Source of the DNA: Bacillus rubiinfantis
GTDB lineage: Bacteria > Bacillota > Bacilli > Bacillales > Cytobacillaceae
Direction of reading: 5' to 3'
Length of the DNA: 64,000 nt
Assembly (NCBI GenBank): GCA_000752035.1
Contig: CCFE01000018.1
Coordinates: 124,001 to 188,000 of the forward strand
The notes under the pieces were generated by a model, which was given only the letters and a program-made list of their open reading frames with translations, searched no databases and was not told where the DNA came from. The translations under genes and the position numbers were made by a program. Shown piece after piece: positions 9,526 through 16,605 of the stretch; position 1 is the stretch's first letter, and every line of letters begins with the position of its first letter.

Positions 9526-10005
9526 ATGGCAGATCATCCTATTAAAGGCTTAATGACAACAGCAATGGAAAGCTTAAGAGAAATGATTGATGTAAACACA
9601 ATCATTGGTGATCCGGTTGAAACACCTGATGGAAGTGTTATTTTAACGGTTTCAAAGGTTGGATTTGGATTTGCAGCCGGCGGAAGTGAATTTAATCTGA
9701 ATGGCAGCTCTGGAACTCATCAAGCCCAAGGGCAAAATCCGCAGCTTCCTTTTGGCGGAGGAAGCGGTGCAGGTGTTTCCATTACCCCTATTGCTTTTTT
9801 AATTGTTAACTCACAAGGAGTTAAAATGCTTCATTTAGATGAAAGTACTCATTTGTATGAAAAAATCTTAGAACTTGCTCCACAGGCGGTTGAAAAGATT
9901 CAGCAAATGTTCTCCAAGAAAGATGAATCGAGCCAGCAAACTGATGACCAAGCTTCAACTTCCAACAGACCGAAGATTGACTTAGACATCGATATTAATA
10001 AATAA
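9526..10005 (+). CDS. gerW: Spore germination protein GerW (YtfJ)
   Basis: This 159-aa protein of the Spore_YtfJ family opens with the conserved HPIKGLMTTAMESLREMIDV. It has a Gly-rich middle and a charged C-terminus ending in an Asp-rich tail. In B. subtilis, YtfJ/GerW is made in the forespore and is required for the L-alanine germination response. It has a strong GAAGGAGG site and follows ytfI closely, so the two are likely co-transcribed. Function is by family; no enzymatic motif is visible. Confidence 0.92.
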   Translation: MADHPIKGLMTTAMESLREMIDVNTIIGDPVETPDGSVILTVSKVGFGFAAGGSEFNLNGSSGTHQAQGQNPQLPFGGGSGAGVSITPIAFLIVNSQGVKMLHLDESTHLYEKILELAPQAVEKIQQMFSKKDESSQQTDDQASTSNRPKIDLDIDINK

Positions 10006-10018
10006 TCTGCAGGTAACT

Positions 10019-10042
10019 ACTCGCCACACGGCGAGTTTCTTT
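10019..10042 (+). terminator. Terminator of ytfI-gerW
   Basis: A 7-bp GC-rich stem ACTCGCC/GGCGAGT with loop ACAC and a T-rich tail. Confidence 0.75.
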
Positions 10043-10193
10043 ACGATTAAGGGTTGAAATGATGATTTTTCCAAAAATCATATTAATTGCAAAATTAATT
10101 ATGACAGGATATATTTACACTGTACATAGTGACAGCCCAACTTTTTCCTACTCGGAATCTGCACGGCTTGATCGAACAAAGGAGGATATAGAA

Positions 10194-10694
10194 ATGGCTA
10201 ATGTTACATTTAAGGGGAATCCGATTACTTTAGTTGGAAACGAAGTAAAGGTGGGGGATAAAGCGCCAAACTTTAAGGTTTTAGCAAATGACTTATCTGA
10301 AGTTACATTAGACGATACAAAGGGACAGGTTCGTTTACTTATTTCTGTACCGTCATTGGATACAGGTGTTTGTGATGCAGAAACACGTCGTTTTAACGAA
10401 GAAGCAAGTGGTTTAGGTAATGTTAAGGTATTAACGGTAAGTGTAGACTTACCATTTGCGCAAAAGCGCTGGTGTGCTGCAGCTGGCATTGAAAACGTGC
10501 AAACATTATCTGATCATCGAGAGCTTTCATTCGGTGAGGCATATGGAGTTGCTATTAAAGAATTACGCTTATTGACCCGTGCTGTGTTTGTTGTTGATTC
10601 TTCTGACACGGTTACATATGTTGAATATGTAAGTGAAGCAACAAACCATCCAAATTATGAAGCAGCTCTCGAAGCCGCAAGAAACGCTAAGTAA
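10194..10694 (+). CDS. tpx: Thiol peroxidase (atypical 2-Cys peroxiredoxin)
   Basis: Tpx reduces peroxides using thioredoxin. The peroxidatic cysteine is C60 in the motif PSLDTGVC, and the resolving cysteine is C94 in KRWCAAAG; they match C61/C95 of E. coli Tpx. At 166 aa the length is normal. The reading frame extends 45 codons upstream, but only ATG 10194 has a ribosome site (AAAGGAGG) and matches the family N-terminus MANVTFKGNP. It sits before ytxK-ackA, the same order as in B. subtilis. Confidence 0.97.
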   Translation: MANVTFKGNPITLVGNEVKVGDKAPNFKVLANDLSEVTLDDTKGQVRLLISVPSLDTGVCDAETRRFNEEASGLGNVKVLTVSVDLPFAQKRWCAAAGIENVQTLSDHRELSFGEAYGVAIKELRLLTRAVFVVDSSDTVTYVEYVSEATNHPNYEAALEAARNAK

Positions 10695-10711
10695 GTTGTG
10701 TGTAGACTGGG

Positions 10712-10739
10712 GGTCTCGTCTATTGGACGAGGCCTTTTT
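10712..10739 (+). terminator. Terminator of tpx
   Basis: A 9-bp stem GGTCTCGTC/GACGAGGCC (one wobble) is followed by TTTTT. Confidence 0.85.
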
Positions 10740-10742
10740 AAC

Positions 10743-10771
10743 TTGTTAAAAATGTATAGACTGATTATAAT
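10743..10771 (+). promoter_or_regulatory. Sigma-A promoter of ytxK
   Basis: TTGTTA (10743-10748), 17 bases, TATAAT (10766-10771), ending 26 bases before the ytxK start. Confidence 0.7.
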
Positions 10772-10797
10772 TTTAACAGTAAAAAGGAGGGATAGGA

Positions 10798-11781
10798 TTG
10801 CAAACAACACCAGTAGAACAATTATATACGCTCTTTAACGAGACAGCTCTTCGTTTACAGGAAGAACTTGGCTGTTCTTATTTAGAGGCATTAGCAGAAA
10901 CGGGTGAAAATCTTTTCCAAGATACAATCCTTCAAGAGGAACTAAGTGAATTAACAAGTAAATGGTTAAAAAAGCAGTATGAGAGCATTCACCTTCATCA
11001 ATTTAAAAATGAGGAAATCCGTAAGGCGTTTCAACTTGTAATTTTAAAAGGAATGAAGGAAAGCGTGCAGCCAAATCATCAAATGACGCCGGATTCTATT
11101 GGGATGCTGATGGCGTATCTCGTTAGTAAGTTCAATAAAGAACCCGCTTTTCGAATATTAGATCCTGCTGTAGGAACTGGAAATTTATTGTTAACGGTGC
11201 TGAATTTTATCGGGAAACAGGTTGAAGCTGTTGGTATTGATATTGATGATTTGTTGATTAAACTTGCCTATGTAAATGCTAATTTACAGGAGCAGCCGAT
11301 TCGCTTCTTTAATCAAGATAGTCTCGACCCATTGTTTATTGATCCGGTAGATGCAGTTATTGCTGATTTACCAGTGGGCTATTATCCGAATGATATTCGT
11401 GCAACAGACTACCAATTAAAAGCGGATCACGGCCATAGTTATGCGCATCATTTATTTATTGAGCAGAGCGTTCGACATACAAAGCCAGGTGGATTTTTAT
11501 TTTTCCTGGTCCCCAACGGGCTGTTTGAAAGTGAACAAGCAGGAAAACTTCATGACTACATAAAGGAACATCTTTACATTCAAGGACTGCTGCATCTTCC
11601 TGAAAATATGTTTAAACAAAAGCATGCTGCAAAAAGTATTTTAATGCTGCAAAAGAAAGCTGATCAGATTAAACCTCCAAAACAGGCCCTCTTAGTAGAT
11701 TTACCAAGTCTTTCAAACAAAACAGAAATGGACAAGATGTTTAGTAAAATTGAAAAGTGGCTGCAAGAAAATAAAGGATGA
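10798..11781 (+). CDS. ytxK: N6-methyltransferase-like protein YtxK
   Basis: This is a class I SAM-dependent methyltransferase of the adenine-N6 type. The SAM loop is LDPAVGTGNLLL, and the position of the catalytic DPPY motif reads ADLPVGYYP. That is a weakened version, so DNA methylation activity is doubtful. No specificity subunit or restriction gene is nearby. The N-terminal 90 residues are helical. TTG start behind AAGGAGG, 327 aa. The gene is conserved next to ackA in Bacillus but its substrate is unknown. Confidence 0.88.
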   Translation: MQTTPVEQLYTLFNETALRLQEELGCSYLEALAETGENLFQDTILQEELSELTSKWLKKQYESIHLHQFKNEEIRKAFQLVILKGMKESVQPNHQMTPDSIGMLMAYLVSKFNKEPAFRILDPAVGTGNLLLTVLNFIGKQVEAVGIDIDDLLIKLAYVNANLQEQPIRFFNQDSLDPLFIDPVDAVIADLPVGYYPNDIRATDYQLKADHGHSYAHHLFIEQSVRHTKPGGFLFFLVPNGLFESEQAGKLHDYIKEHLYIQGLLHLPENMFKQKHAAKSILMLQKKADQIKPPKQALLVDLPSLSNKTEMDKMFSKIEKWLQENKG

Positions 11782-11806
11782 TATCACTTAGGTATCATCC
11801 TTTTTT
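11773..11806 (+). terminator. Terminator of ytxK
   Basis: An 11-bp stem (11773-11783 with 11793-11803) and a T tail; the ytxK stop codon lies in the left arm. Confidence 0.85.
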
Positions 11807-11847
11807 CTACTCTCAACCCCAAAATTCAGAATAAATCTTTATTTTCA

Positions 11848-11861
11848 TGTAATCGATTGCA
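11848..11861 (+). promoter_or_regulatory. Probable CcpA cre site upstream of ackA
   Basis: TGTAATCGATTGCA matches the cre consensus TGWAANCGNTNWCA at 13 of 14 positions. It is centred about 56 bases before the predicted transcription start, upstream of the -35. In B. subtilis, CcpA activates ackA from a cre in this upstream position. Confidence 0.7.
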
Positions 11862-11875
11862 TCCTAAAAATACGC

Positions 11876-11904
11876 TTGAAATGTTAGTTTTACAATGTTT
11901 AAAT
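11876..11904 (+). promoter_or_regulatory. Probable sigma-A promoter of ackA
   Basis: TTGAAA (11876-11881), 17 bases, TTAAAT (11899-11904). The leader to the start codon is about 90 bases. Confidence 0.5.
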
Positions 11905-12003
11905 GAAAACTTGGGGATTTAATCCTAAGGTATTATGAACAAACTAAGACCATATTAAAAATATCTGAAAGACATAAAAGGTTCTGAAAGGAGCGGAATG
12001 CTA

Positions 12004-13191
12004 ATGGCAAAGATTATTGCGATTAATGCTGGGAGTTCTTCTTTAAAATTCCAATTATTTGAAATGCCGGAAGAAGAGGTTATTACGAAAGGTTTAATTG
12101 AAAGAATTGGCTTACATGATTCCATCTTTACGATAACAGTAAACGGTGAAAAAATTCAGGAAACATTGGATATACCAAACCATGATGTAGCGGTAAAAAT
12201 GTTGTTAGACCGACTAACATCACTTGGAATTATTAAATCATTAAGTGAGATTGAAGGTACTGGTCATCGTGTTGTCCACGGTGGTGAGAAATTTAATGAT
12301 TCTGCACTGATTACCGATGAAGTCTTACAGGCAATTGATGACCTGTCTGATTTGGCACCGTTACATAATCCCGCACATGTAATAGGGATCAAAGCGTTTA
12401 AATCCGCACTTCCGAATGTTCCTGCAGTGGCTGTATTTGATACAGCATTTCATCAAACGATGCCAGAAAGTTCGTATCTTTACAGTCTTCCATATGAATA
12501 CTACGACAAGTATGGGATAAGGAAGTATGGATTTCACGGTACAAGTCATAAATATGTATCACAACGGACAGCTGAATTATTAGAGCGTCCGCTTGAACAG
12601 TTACGCTTAATTTCTTGCCACCTAGGAAATGGAGCAAGTATTGCTGCAATCCAGGGTGGTAAATCCATTGATACATCCATGGGCTTTACACCACTAGCGG
12701 GTGTAACAATGGGGACACGATCAGGTAACATTGATCCCGCGATTATACCATTTATTATGGAAAAGACAGGGAAAACAGCTGAAGAAGTCATAGAAATATT
12801 GAATAAAAAAAGTGGCCTATTAGCAATTTCAGGTTTTTCAAGTGATTTACGAGATATCGAAATGGAAGCTAAACAAGGAAATGAACGGGCTCAGCTTGCT
12901 TTAGATGTCTTTTCAAATCGAATTCACAAATACATTGGCTCTTATGCGGCACGCATGAATGGTGTTGATGCGATTATCTTTACTGCGGGCATCGGAGAAA
13001 ACAGTGATGTTATTCGTGCCAATGTGTTAAAAGGTTTAGAATTTATGGGGGTTTATTGGGATCCAGCGCTAAATAAGGTTAGAGGCGAAGAAGCCTTCAT
13101 CAATTATCCTCATTCACCGGTTAAAGTATTAGTTATTCCGACCAATGAAGAAGTGATGATTGCCCGCGATGTTGTAAGATTAACAAAATAA
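12004..13191 (+). CDS. ackA: Acetate kinase
   Basis: AckA converts acetyl phosphate and ADP to acetate and ATP in overflow metabolism. The ASKHA-fold phosphate loop INAGSSSLKF lies at the N-terminus; the HLGNGAS and GMGTRSGN-type segment (TMGTRSGNIDP) and FTAGIGENS are present. ATG at 12004 gives 395 aa, the family length, with ideal spacing to AAGGAG; ATG at 11998 is too close to it. The upstream cre suggests activation by CcpA when glucose is abundant. Confidence 0.97.
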   Translation: MAKIIAINAGSSSLKFQLFEMPEEEVITKGLIERIGLHDSIFTITVNGEKIQETLDIPNHDVAVKMLLDRLTSLGIIKSLSEIEGTGHRVVHGGEKFNDSALITDEVLQAIDDLSDLAPLHNPAHVIGIKAFKSALPNVPAVAVFDTAFHQTMPESSYLYSLPYEYYDKYGIRKYGFHGTSHKYVSQRTAELLERPLEQLRLISCHLGNGASIAAIQGGKSIDTSMGFTPLAGVTMGTRSGNIDPAIIPFIMEKTGKTAEEVIEILNKKSGLLAISGFSSDLRDIEMEAKQGNERAQLALDVFSNRIHKYIGSYAARMNGVDAIIFTAGIGENSDVIRANVLKGLEFMGVYWDPALNKVRGEEAFINYPHSPVKVLVIPTNEEVMIARDVVRLTK

Positions 13192-13195
13192 CTCA

Positions 13196-13232
13196 TTAAA
13201 AGGCAAAGGCTGCTGAGCTTTTGCCTTTTAAT
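13196..13232 (+). terminator. Terminator of ackA
   Basis: A long stem TTAAAAGGCAAAGGCT paired with AGCTTTTGCCTTTTAA around a GCTG loop. Confidence 0.8.
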
Positions 13233-13290
13233 GTTCAGGCGGGCTTTGTGATATACTGGAAATAGCATCCATCTATTAGGAGGGGTTACA

Positions 13291-14127
13291 ATGCCGCTTA
13301 ATAATCAGGAGAGTAAAGTGTTGAATGAAATACGGGAGTGGGAAGAGCAGTTATTACATTCTCAAAATAACGATTACTTAATTACTTATGAGCAGTATCT
13401 TGAAAAGACCTTTTCACGGTTACCGAAAACAATTCAAAGTCATTTTTTCTCTCTCATTGATACTTGGTTGTTTCATTTGCACGGTATGATTCAAAGTTCT
13501 CAGTTTCAACAGGATGCTAAGGAGAGAATCATGGCTACAGGGAGAATTTTTGAAAAGGATATTGAAGGTATAGATGACCTCCGCAATTTAACGATTCATC
13601 AACTGCAATACATAGCAGAGCAGCAAATCTCCCGGCATCGATTCTATTCTTTTGTACAAGGTGGATTATCTGGAACAGGAGGGCCACTTTTATTAGCCGC
13701 AGATATTCCGGCAATAGCCGTTGTTAACCTGCGCGCGGTCCAGTTAATCGCTACAGCCTATGGACATGAAATTAATACACCATATGAAATGATGACATCG
13801 TTAAAGGTATTTCATACAGGTACAATGCCGCCTCACATGTTAAAGGCTGCCTGGTGCTCATTGGTGGAAGGATTAGAAACAGGTGAAGGTAGTTATTTTT
13901 ATGAAGGTAAAGAAGAAATTACCGATATTTCATGGATTAATCAGCCGTTTAAACAGTTGTTAAAGGCCATCGTTATTATGTTATTTAGAAAAAAACTGAT
14001 CCAAGGAATTCCCCTTGTTGGTATGGCTATCGGAGCTGGAACAAACTATCAATTAACCCGCAAGGTAACAAACATAGCTCACAAATATTATCAACTTCGT
14101 TATTTAAAGAGTAAAGGGGAGTGTTAG
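13291..14127 (+). CDS. EcsC family protein
   Basis: This 278-aa protein has the EcsC pattern: a helical N-terminal half, a Gly-rich amphipathic segment GGLSGTGGPLLLAADIPAIAVVNLRAVQ, and a C-terminal hydrophobic stretch LIQGIPLVGMAIGAGTNYQLTRKV. EcsC proteins accompany ABC exporters in some genomes, but no transporter is encoded here and the family's role is not established. It ends 2 bases before moaB, so the two are probably one transcript. It lies between ackA and moaB, which are neighbours in B. subtilis. Confidence 0.82.
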   Translation: MPLNNQESKVLNEIREWEEQLLHSQNNDYLITYEQYLEKTFSRLPKTIQSHFFSLIDTWLFHLHGMIQSSQFQQDAKERIMATGRIFEKDIEGIDDLRNLTIHQLQYIAEQQISRHRFYSFVQGGLSGTGGPLLLAADIPAIAVVNLRAVQLIATAYGHEINTPYEMMTSLKVFHTGTMPPHMLKAAWCSLVEGLETGEGSYFYEGKEEITDISWINQPFKQLLKAIVIMLFRKKLIQGIPLVGMAIGAGTNYQLTRKVTNIAHKYYQLRYLKSKGEC

Positions 14128-14129
14128 CT

Positions 14130-14642
14130 TTGAGTGTAGAAGAACATAAGCAGCAAGCACGACGAAGTGTTAACTGTAAAATTATTACTGTCAGTGATAC
14201 AAGAAATGTCGAAACTGATAAAAGTGGTAAATTAATGATTGATTTGCTTAAGCAGGCAGGACATGAAGTAGTTGATTATGAAATTGTAAAAGATGAAGCA
14301 GATTCGATTAGACGAGCACTATTGGCAGGGTGTGCAGATAATGCTGTTGAAGTCATTTTAACAAATGGCGGCACGGGCATGGCCAAGCGGGATGTGACAA
14401 TTGAAACGGTTCAAGCTTTACTTGAGAAAGAAATGGTTGGATTTGGGGAATTATTTAGAATGTTGAGTTATCAAGAGGATATTGGCTCTGCCGCAATATT
14501 ATCGCGCGCCATTGCTGGGGTCATTCATGATAAAGCAGTATTTTCGACACCGGGTTCTACCGGTGCTGTAAGGCTTGCGATGAATAAACTAATACTGCCG
14601 GAGCTGGGACATGTGGTAAGAGAATTAAAGAAAGACTTATAA
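14130..14642 (+). CDS. moaB: Molybdenum cofactor biosynthesis protein B
   Basis: MoaB/MogA-fold proteins adenylate molybdopterin before molybdenum insertion. The signature LTNGGTGMAKRDVTIE and the end of the fold STPGSTGAVRLAM are clear. TTG at 14130 is the likely start (MSVEEHKQQARRS): it is 9 bases from AAGGGGA, while GTG at 14121 touches that site. The resulting length is 170 aa. No other molybdopterin gene is in the window. In B. subtilis argG-argH follow moaB; they do not here. Confidence 0.92.
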   Translation: MSVEEHKQQARRSVNCKIITVSDTRNVETDKSGKLMIDLLKQAGHEVVDYEIVKDEADSIRRALLAGCADNAVEVILTNGGTGMAKRDVTIETVQALLEKEMVGFGELFRMLSYQEDIGSAAILSRAIAGVIHDKAVFSTPGSTGAVRLAMNKLILPELGHVVRELKKDL

Positions 14643-14672
14643 CAAAACTCCCTTATTAAGGGAGTTTTGTCA
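14642..14672. terminator. Bidirectional terminator after moaB
   Basis: A perfect 13-bp stem (14642-14654 with 14658-14670) between converging genes. The right arm overlaps the stop end of the minus-strand gene. Confidence 0.65.
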
Positions 14673-14984
14673 ATGATGTATCTTTGCTGAAATCGTTTGG
14701 TTTGCGCGATACCAAAGCCACAAGTCATTAATAATTGATGCCAATTCGGCAATTTCACTATTGAGTTGACAAGAGCGGGAAAAATCATTTTCATCATTCA
14801 ACTGTGCTTGTTTTTGATTGATTTCATTTTCAAGCTCTATGATTCGATCAGGAATAGCACCACGAATGTTCTCCCAATAGAGAAGAATTTCTTCTTGAAT
14901 CTCCTTACTATATTCGTCCCAGTCCAGCTTTAAAACGGGGATATAAATGCCGAGTCGGTTGTCATAAGAAAAATGTTCTTCCAT
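14670..14984 (-). CDS. Conserved hypothetical protein, coiled coil
   Basis: A 104-aa acidic protein of unknown function. The N-terminal part reads YDNRLGIYIPVLKLDWDEYS; the middle (about residues 45-85) is a predicted coiled coil with heptad-like ELENEINQKQAQLNDEND; the end has the Trp-rich NDLWLWYR. There are no membrane segments or known motifs. The start has GGAGG on the minus strand 9 bases upstream. Its own promoter is not obvious. It appears to be a small conserved Bacillus protein. Confidence 0.7.
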   Translation of the reverse strand: MEEHFSYDNRLGIYIPVLKLDWDEYSKEIQEEILLYWENIRGAIPDRIIELENEINQKQAQLNDENDFSRSCQLNSEIAELASIINDLWLWYRANQTISAKIHH

Positions 14985-15052
14985 AGAGTAAGCCTCCGAA
15001 AATGATGTACTTATCTATGATTGTACTACATAATCCTGAAAATTTCGTTAAT

Positions 15053-15100
15053 AAAGTGAAACTTCCCTCAGTGGGGGTCTTACTGCCCGTTGAGGCGGGA
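15053..15100 (+). repeat. Dispersed hairpin element, copy 1
   Basis: AAAGTGAAAC, then GGGGGTCTTACTGCCCGTT and AGGCGG, form two small stem-loops (CCC/GGG and CCCG/CGGG). The same layout recurs at 45971-46010 in another intergenic region. It lies between a hypothetical gene and a universal stress gene, both on the minus strand. Confidence 0.65.
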
Positions 15101-15107
15101 AAATTAA

Positions 15108-15144
15108 AAAAAGGACGAGAGTTGGTGAACAACTTTCGTCCTTT
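15108..15144 (-). terminator. Terminator of the minus-strand universal stress gene
   Basis: A 15-16-bp stem AAAGGACGA.AGTTG (one wobble) with a run of seven U on the minus strand. Confidence 0.88.
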
Positions 15145-15157
15145 GTCATAAATCGAG

Positions 15158-15625
15158 TTACTCTGTATCATCATCCACTAGTTCTTTTTCTTTACGAATT
15201 ACGAGAACATCACATGGGGCATAGCGGACAATGTGTTCGGAAACACTGCCCATAAAGAATCTTTCTACTGTATTCAATCCTGTAGCACCACACAGGATGA
15301 GGTCAATCTCATGATTTTTAGCCAATTCTCTGGCAATACGAATTTTAGGAGAACCAAAATCAATCTCATATTGAACATCAGTAACGCCTGCATCGAGGGC
15401 ATGTTGCAGGTAATTTTCCAGCATTTCTGTAGCTAGTTTTTCTGCTCTGTCGCCGACAACGGAGTCATACGCTTCGATGATTGCGAAAGATCTTGTATCA
15501 ATCACATGAACTAATAGCATTTTTGCATTGTTCCTTTTGGCGATTTCAATTCCTTTTTTAAAAGCCCAATCAGCCTCTTTTGAACCATCAATTGCTACCA
15601 TAATATTTTGGTATTTAAGTCCCAT
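15158..15625 (-). CDS. Universal stress protein, UspA family
   Basis: A 155-aa UspA-fold nucleotide-binding protein. The N-terminal strand is IMVAIDGSKEAD, and the ATP-binding loop GATGLNTVERFFMGS fits G-x2-G-x9-G-S, so it probably binds ATP. The start is the second of two close ATGs (15625), 9 bases from GAGGAG; the first ATG touches that site. Such proteins respond to stress or starvation, but the specific role is unknown. It has its own strong terminator. A second family member lies at 56929-57360. Confidence 0.9.
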   Translation of the reverse strand: MGLKYQNIMVAIDGSKEADWAFKKGIEIAKRNNAKMLLVHVIDTRSFAIIEAYDSVVGDRAEKLATEMLENYLQHALDAGVTDVQYEIDFGSPKIRIARELAKNHEIDLILCGATGLNTVERFFMGSVSEHIVRYAPCDVLVIRKEKELVDDDTE

Positions 15626-15730
15626 GATTATCATCTCCTCACCTTTATTATACAGTATTTAACAGCGCATAACTGTTGCAATTTTTCGAACAATAATATA
15701 GTAATTAAAATATCAAAGGAGTTTTTCAGC

Positions 15731-15886
15731 ATGAATAAAAAGGAATCACAGAAGCAAGGCTATTTTGTATTTGATGAACAGGCTACAAATATTGTGAGTG
15801 AGCAAATAATGGATGCTTATAACAGCGGGTTTATTGGTCAAGCTGAAGATGGTAATGGCGAGAATTATTCTTTAACTGACAAGTAA
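15731..15886 (+). CDS. Small hypothetical protein
   Basis: A 51-aa acidic protein: MNKKESQKQGYFVFDEQAT, then NIVSEQIMDAYNSGF and a polar tail. The ribosome site AAAGGAG is 10 bases upstream of ATG 15731, and a terminator follows, so it looks like a real gene. I do not recognise a family with confidence. Its location next to a Gly-rich gene and its small size would fit a spore or sporulation-stage protein, but that is a guess. Confidence 0.6.
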   Translation: MNKKESQKQGYFVFDEQATNIVSEQIMDAYNSGFIGQAEDGNGENYSLTDK

Positions 15887-15898
15887 AAAGATGCGGGA

Positions 15899-15924
15899 TG
15901 GCTGCCTAATATGGCGGCCTTTTA
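15899..15924 (+). terminator. Terminator of the small hypothetical gene
   Basis: A 7-bp stem GGCTGCC/GGCGGCC with loop TAATAT and a short T run. Confidence 0.7.
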
Positions 15925-16025
15925 GATTAGTTGGGAAATTTACTGTAAGAGGGCGTTAACCCAAGAATCTAAGGGCAAAGGTGCATATCCTTTTAGGGAA
16001 AACATTGGAGGAGGTAAAAAAACAT

Positions 16026-16277
16026 ATGAATTCAAATATGTATGCTGGCTCAGGGTTCGAGCAGGTAATGCCATATCATCATGAGGTAAATTATCCTGTC
16101 GCTGATGATTCCCGCCTTTGGGGCGGCTTTGGCTGGGGTAGGCCATGGGGATTCGGCTGGGGCAGACCATGGGGCTTTGGCTGGGGCAGACCGTGGGGCT
16201 TTGGTTTTGGCGCTCCAATCGGTTTTGGGTTTGGCTTTGGTTATCCGTTCTTTGGTGGGTTCCCGTTCTTTATTTAA
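16026..16277 (+). CDS. Glycine/aromatic-rich repeat protein
   Basis: An 83-aa protein whose second half is built from the octapeptide GFGWGRPW repeated three times (DNA 16125-16196, 24-bp units), followed by GFGFGAPIGFGFGFGYPFFGGF. The N-terminal third is polar (MNSNMYAGSGFEQVMPYHHE). There is no signal peptide or hydrophobic helix. Ribosome site GGAGGAGG, then ATG 16026. Similar low-complexity Gly/Trp/Tyr-rich proteins occur in spore coats, so a coat or crust role is plausible but unproven. A strong terminator follows. Confidence 0.7.
   Translation: MNSNMYAGSGFEQVMPYHHEVNYPVADDSRLWGGFGWGRPWGFGWGRPWGFGWGRPWGFGFGAPIGFGFGFGYPFFGGFPFFI
16125..16196 (+). repeat. Three 24-bp tandem repeats inside the Gly-rich gene
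   Basis: Units 16125-16148, 16149-16172 and 16173-16196 each encode GFGWGRPW, differing only at a few mostly third codon positions. A degenerate fourth unit follows. Confidence 0.9.
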
Positions 16278-16317
16278 ACAAATTGGTTTAAACCGTTAAA
16301 CTTTTTCCATGCACAAT

Positions 16318-16347
16318 AAAAACCAGCCTTTTTGAGGCTGGTTTTTA
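16318..16347. terminator. Bidirectional terminator (Gly-rich gene / 6S RNA)
   Basis: An 11-bp stem AAAACCAGCCT/AGGCTGGTTTT with T runs on both strands. It ends the plus-strand Gly-rich gene and the minus-strand RNA. Confidence 0.9.
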
Positions 16348-16349
16348 AC

Positions 16350-16551
16350 TTAATAATGATAGCCGCCATTGCCGTATCTTCATATAAGAAAGTTTTAAAC
16401 CACCACTCCTCAAAGTGGGTGTTCGCACAAAGCTTCCTGCCTGTCCTCCATGTCATATAGACAGAGGTCTGTCATTCTTACTTTGCTTTAAAACTCCCTA
16501 TTACAGCTTAAAGGTTAAAACTTTATTATCGTTACGTACAACGCAGCTTGT
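16350..16551 (-). ncRNA. ssrS: 6S RNA candidate (RNA polymerase regulator)
   Basis: A roughly 200-nt minus-strand transcript runs from a sigma-A promoter to a strong terminator and has no convincing reading frame. Its two ends pair (16369-16376 with 16533-16541). A long closing stem joins 16389-16401 and 16513-16524. A side hairpin (16403-16407/16414-16418) sits on the 3' side of a central open region, and an apical arm (16428-16432/16481-16485) ends in a TGTC-ATATA-GACA hairpin. This is the rod with central bubble of 6S RNA. The strand opposite nt about 40 reads AAAGGTTAAAACTT, close to what I recall of Bacillus 6S product RNAs. 6S RNA binds the housekeeping RNA polymerase in stationary phase. 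No covariance search was possible. Confidence 0.68.
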
Positions 16552-16557
16552 AAGAGT

Positions 16558-16586
16558 ATAATACAGGATAATTAACTGTAATTCAA
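16558..16586 (-). promoter_or_regulatory. Sigma-A promoter of the 6S RNA candidate
   Basis: Read on the minus strand: TTGAAT, 17 bases, TATTAT. The predicted start is near 16551. Confidence 0.65.
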
Positions 16587-16605
16587 TGTAAATTTATTCC
16601 TGTTT

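Noticed and set aside
10059..10193. N-terminal extension of tpx with a hydrophobic start (possible signal peptide)
   Set aside because: Tpx is cytoplasmic; the AAAGGAGG site and family N-terminus fix the start at 10194, and the upstream stretch is leader.
10798..11781. Restriction-modification methyltransferase
   Set aside because: YtxK has an N6-methyltransferase fold but a degenerate DPPY region, and no specificity or nuclease gene is near; it is a conserved core gene.
16274..16456. 60-aa minus-strand ORF in the 16.3 kb intergenic region
   Set aside because: It overlaps the terminator and the 6S-like fold, has no ribosome site, and its composition is not protein-like.
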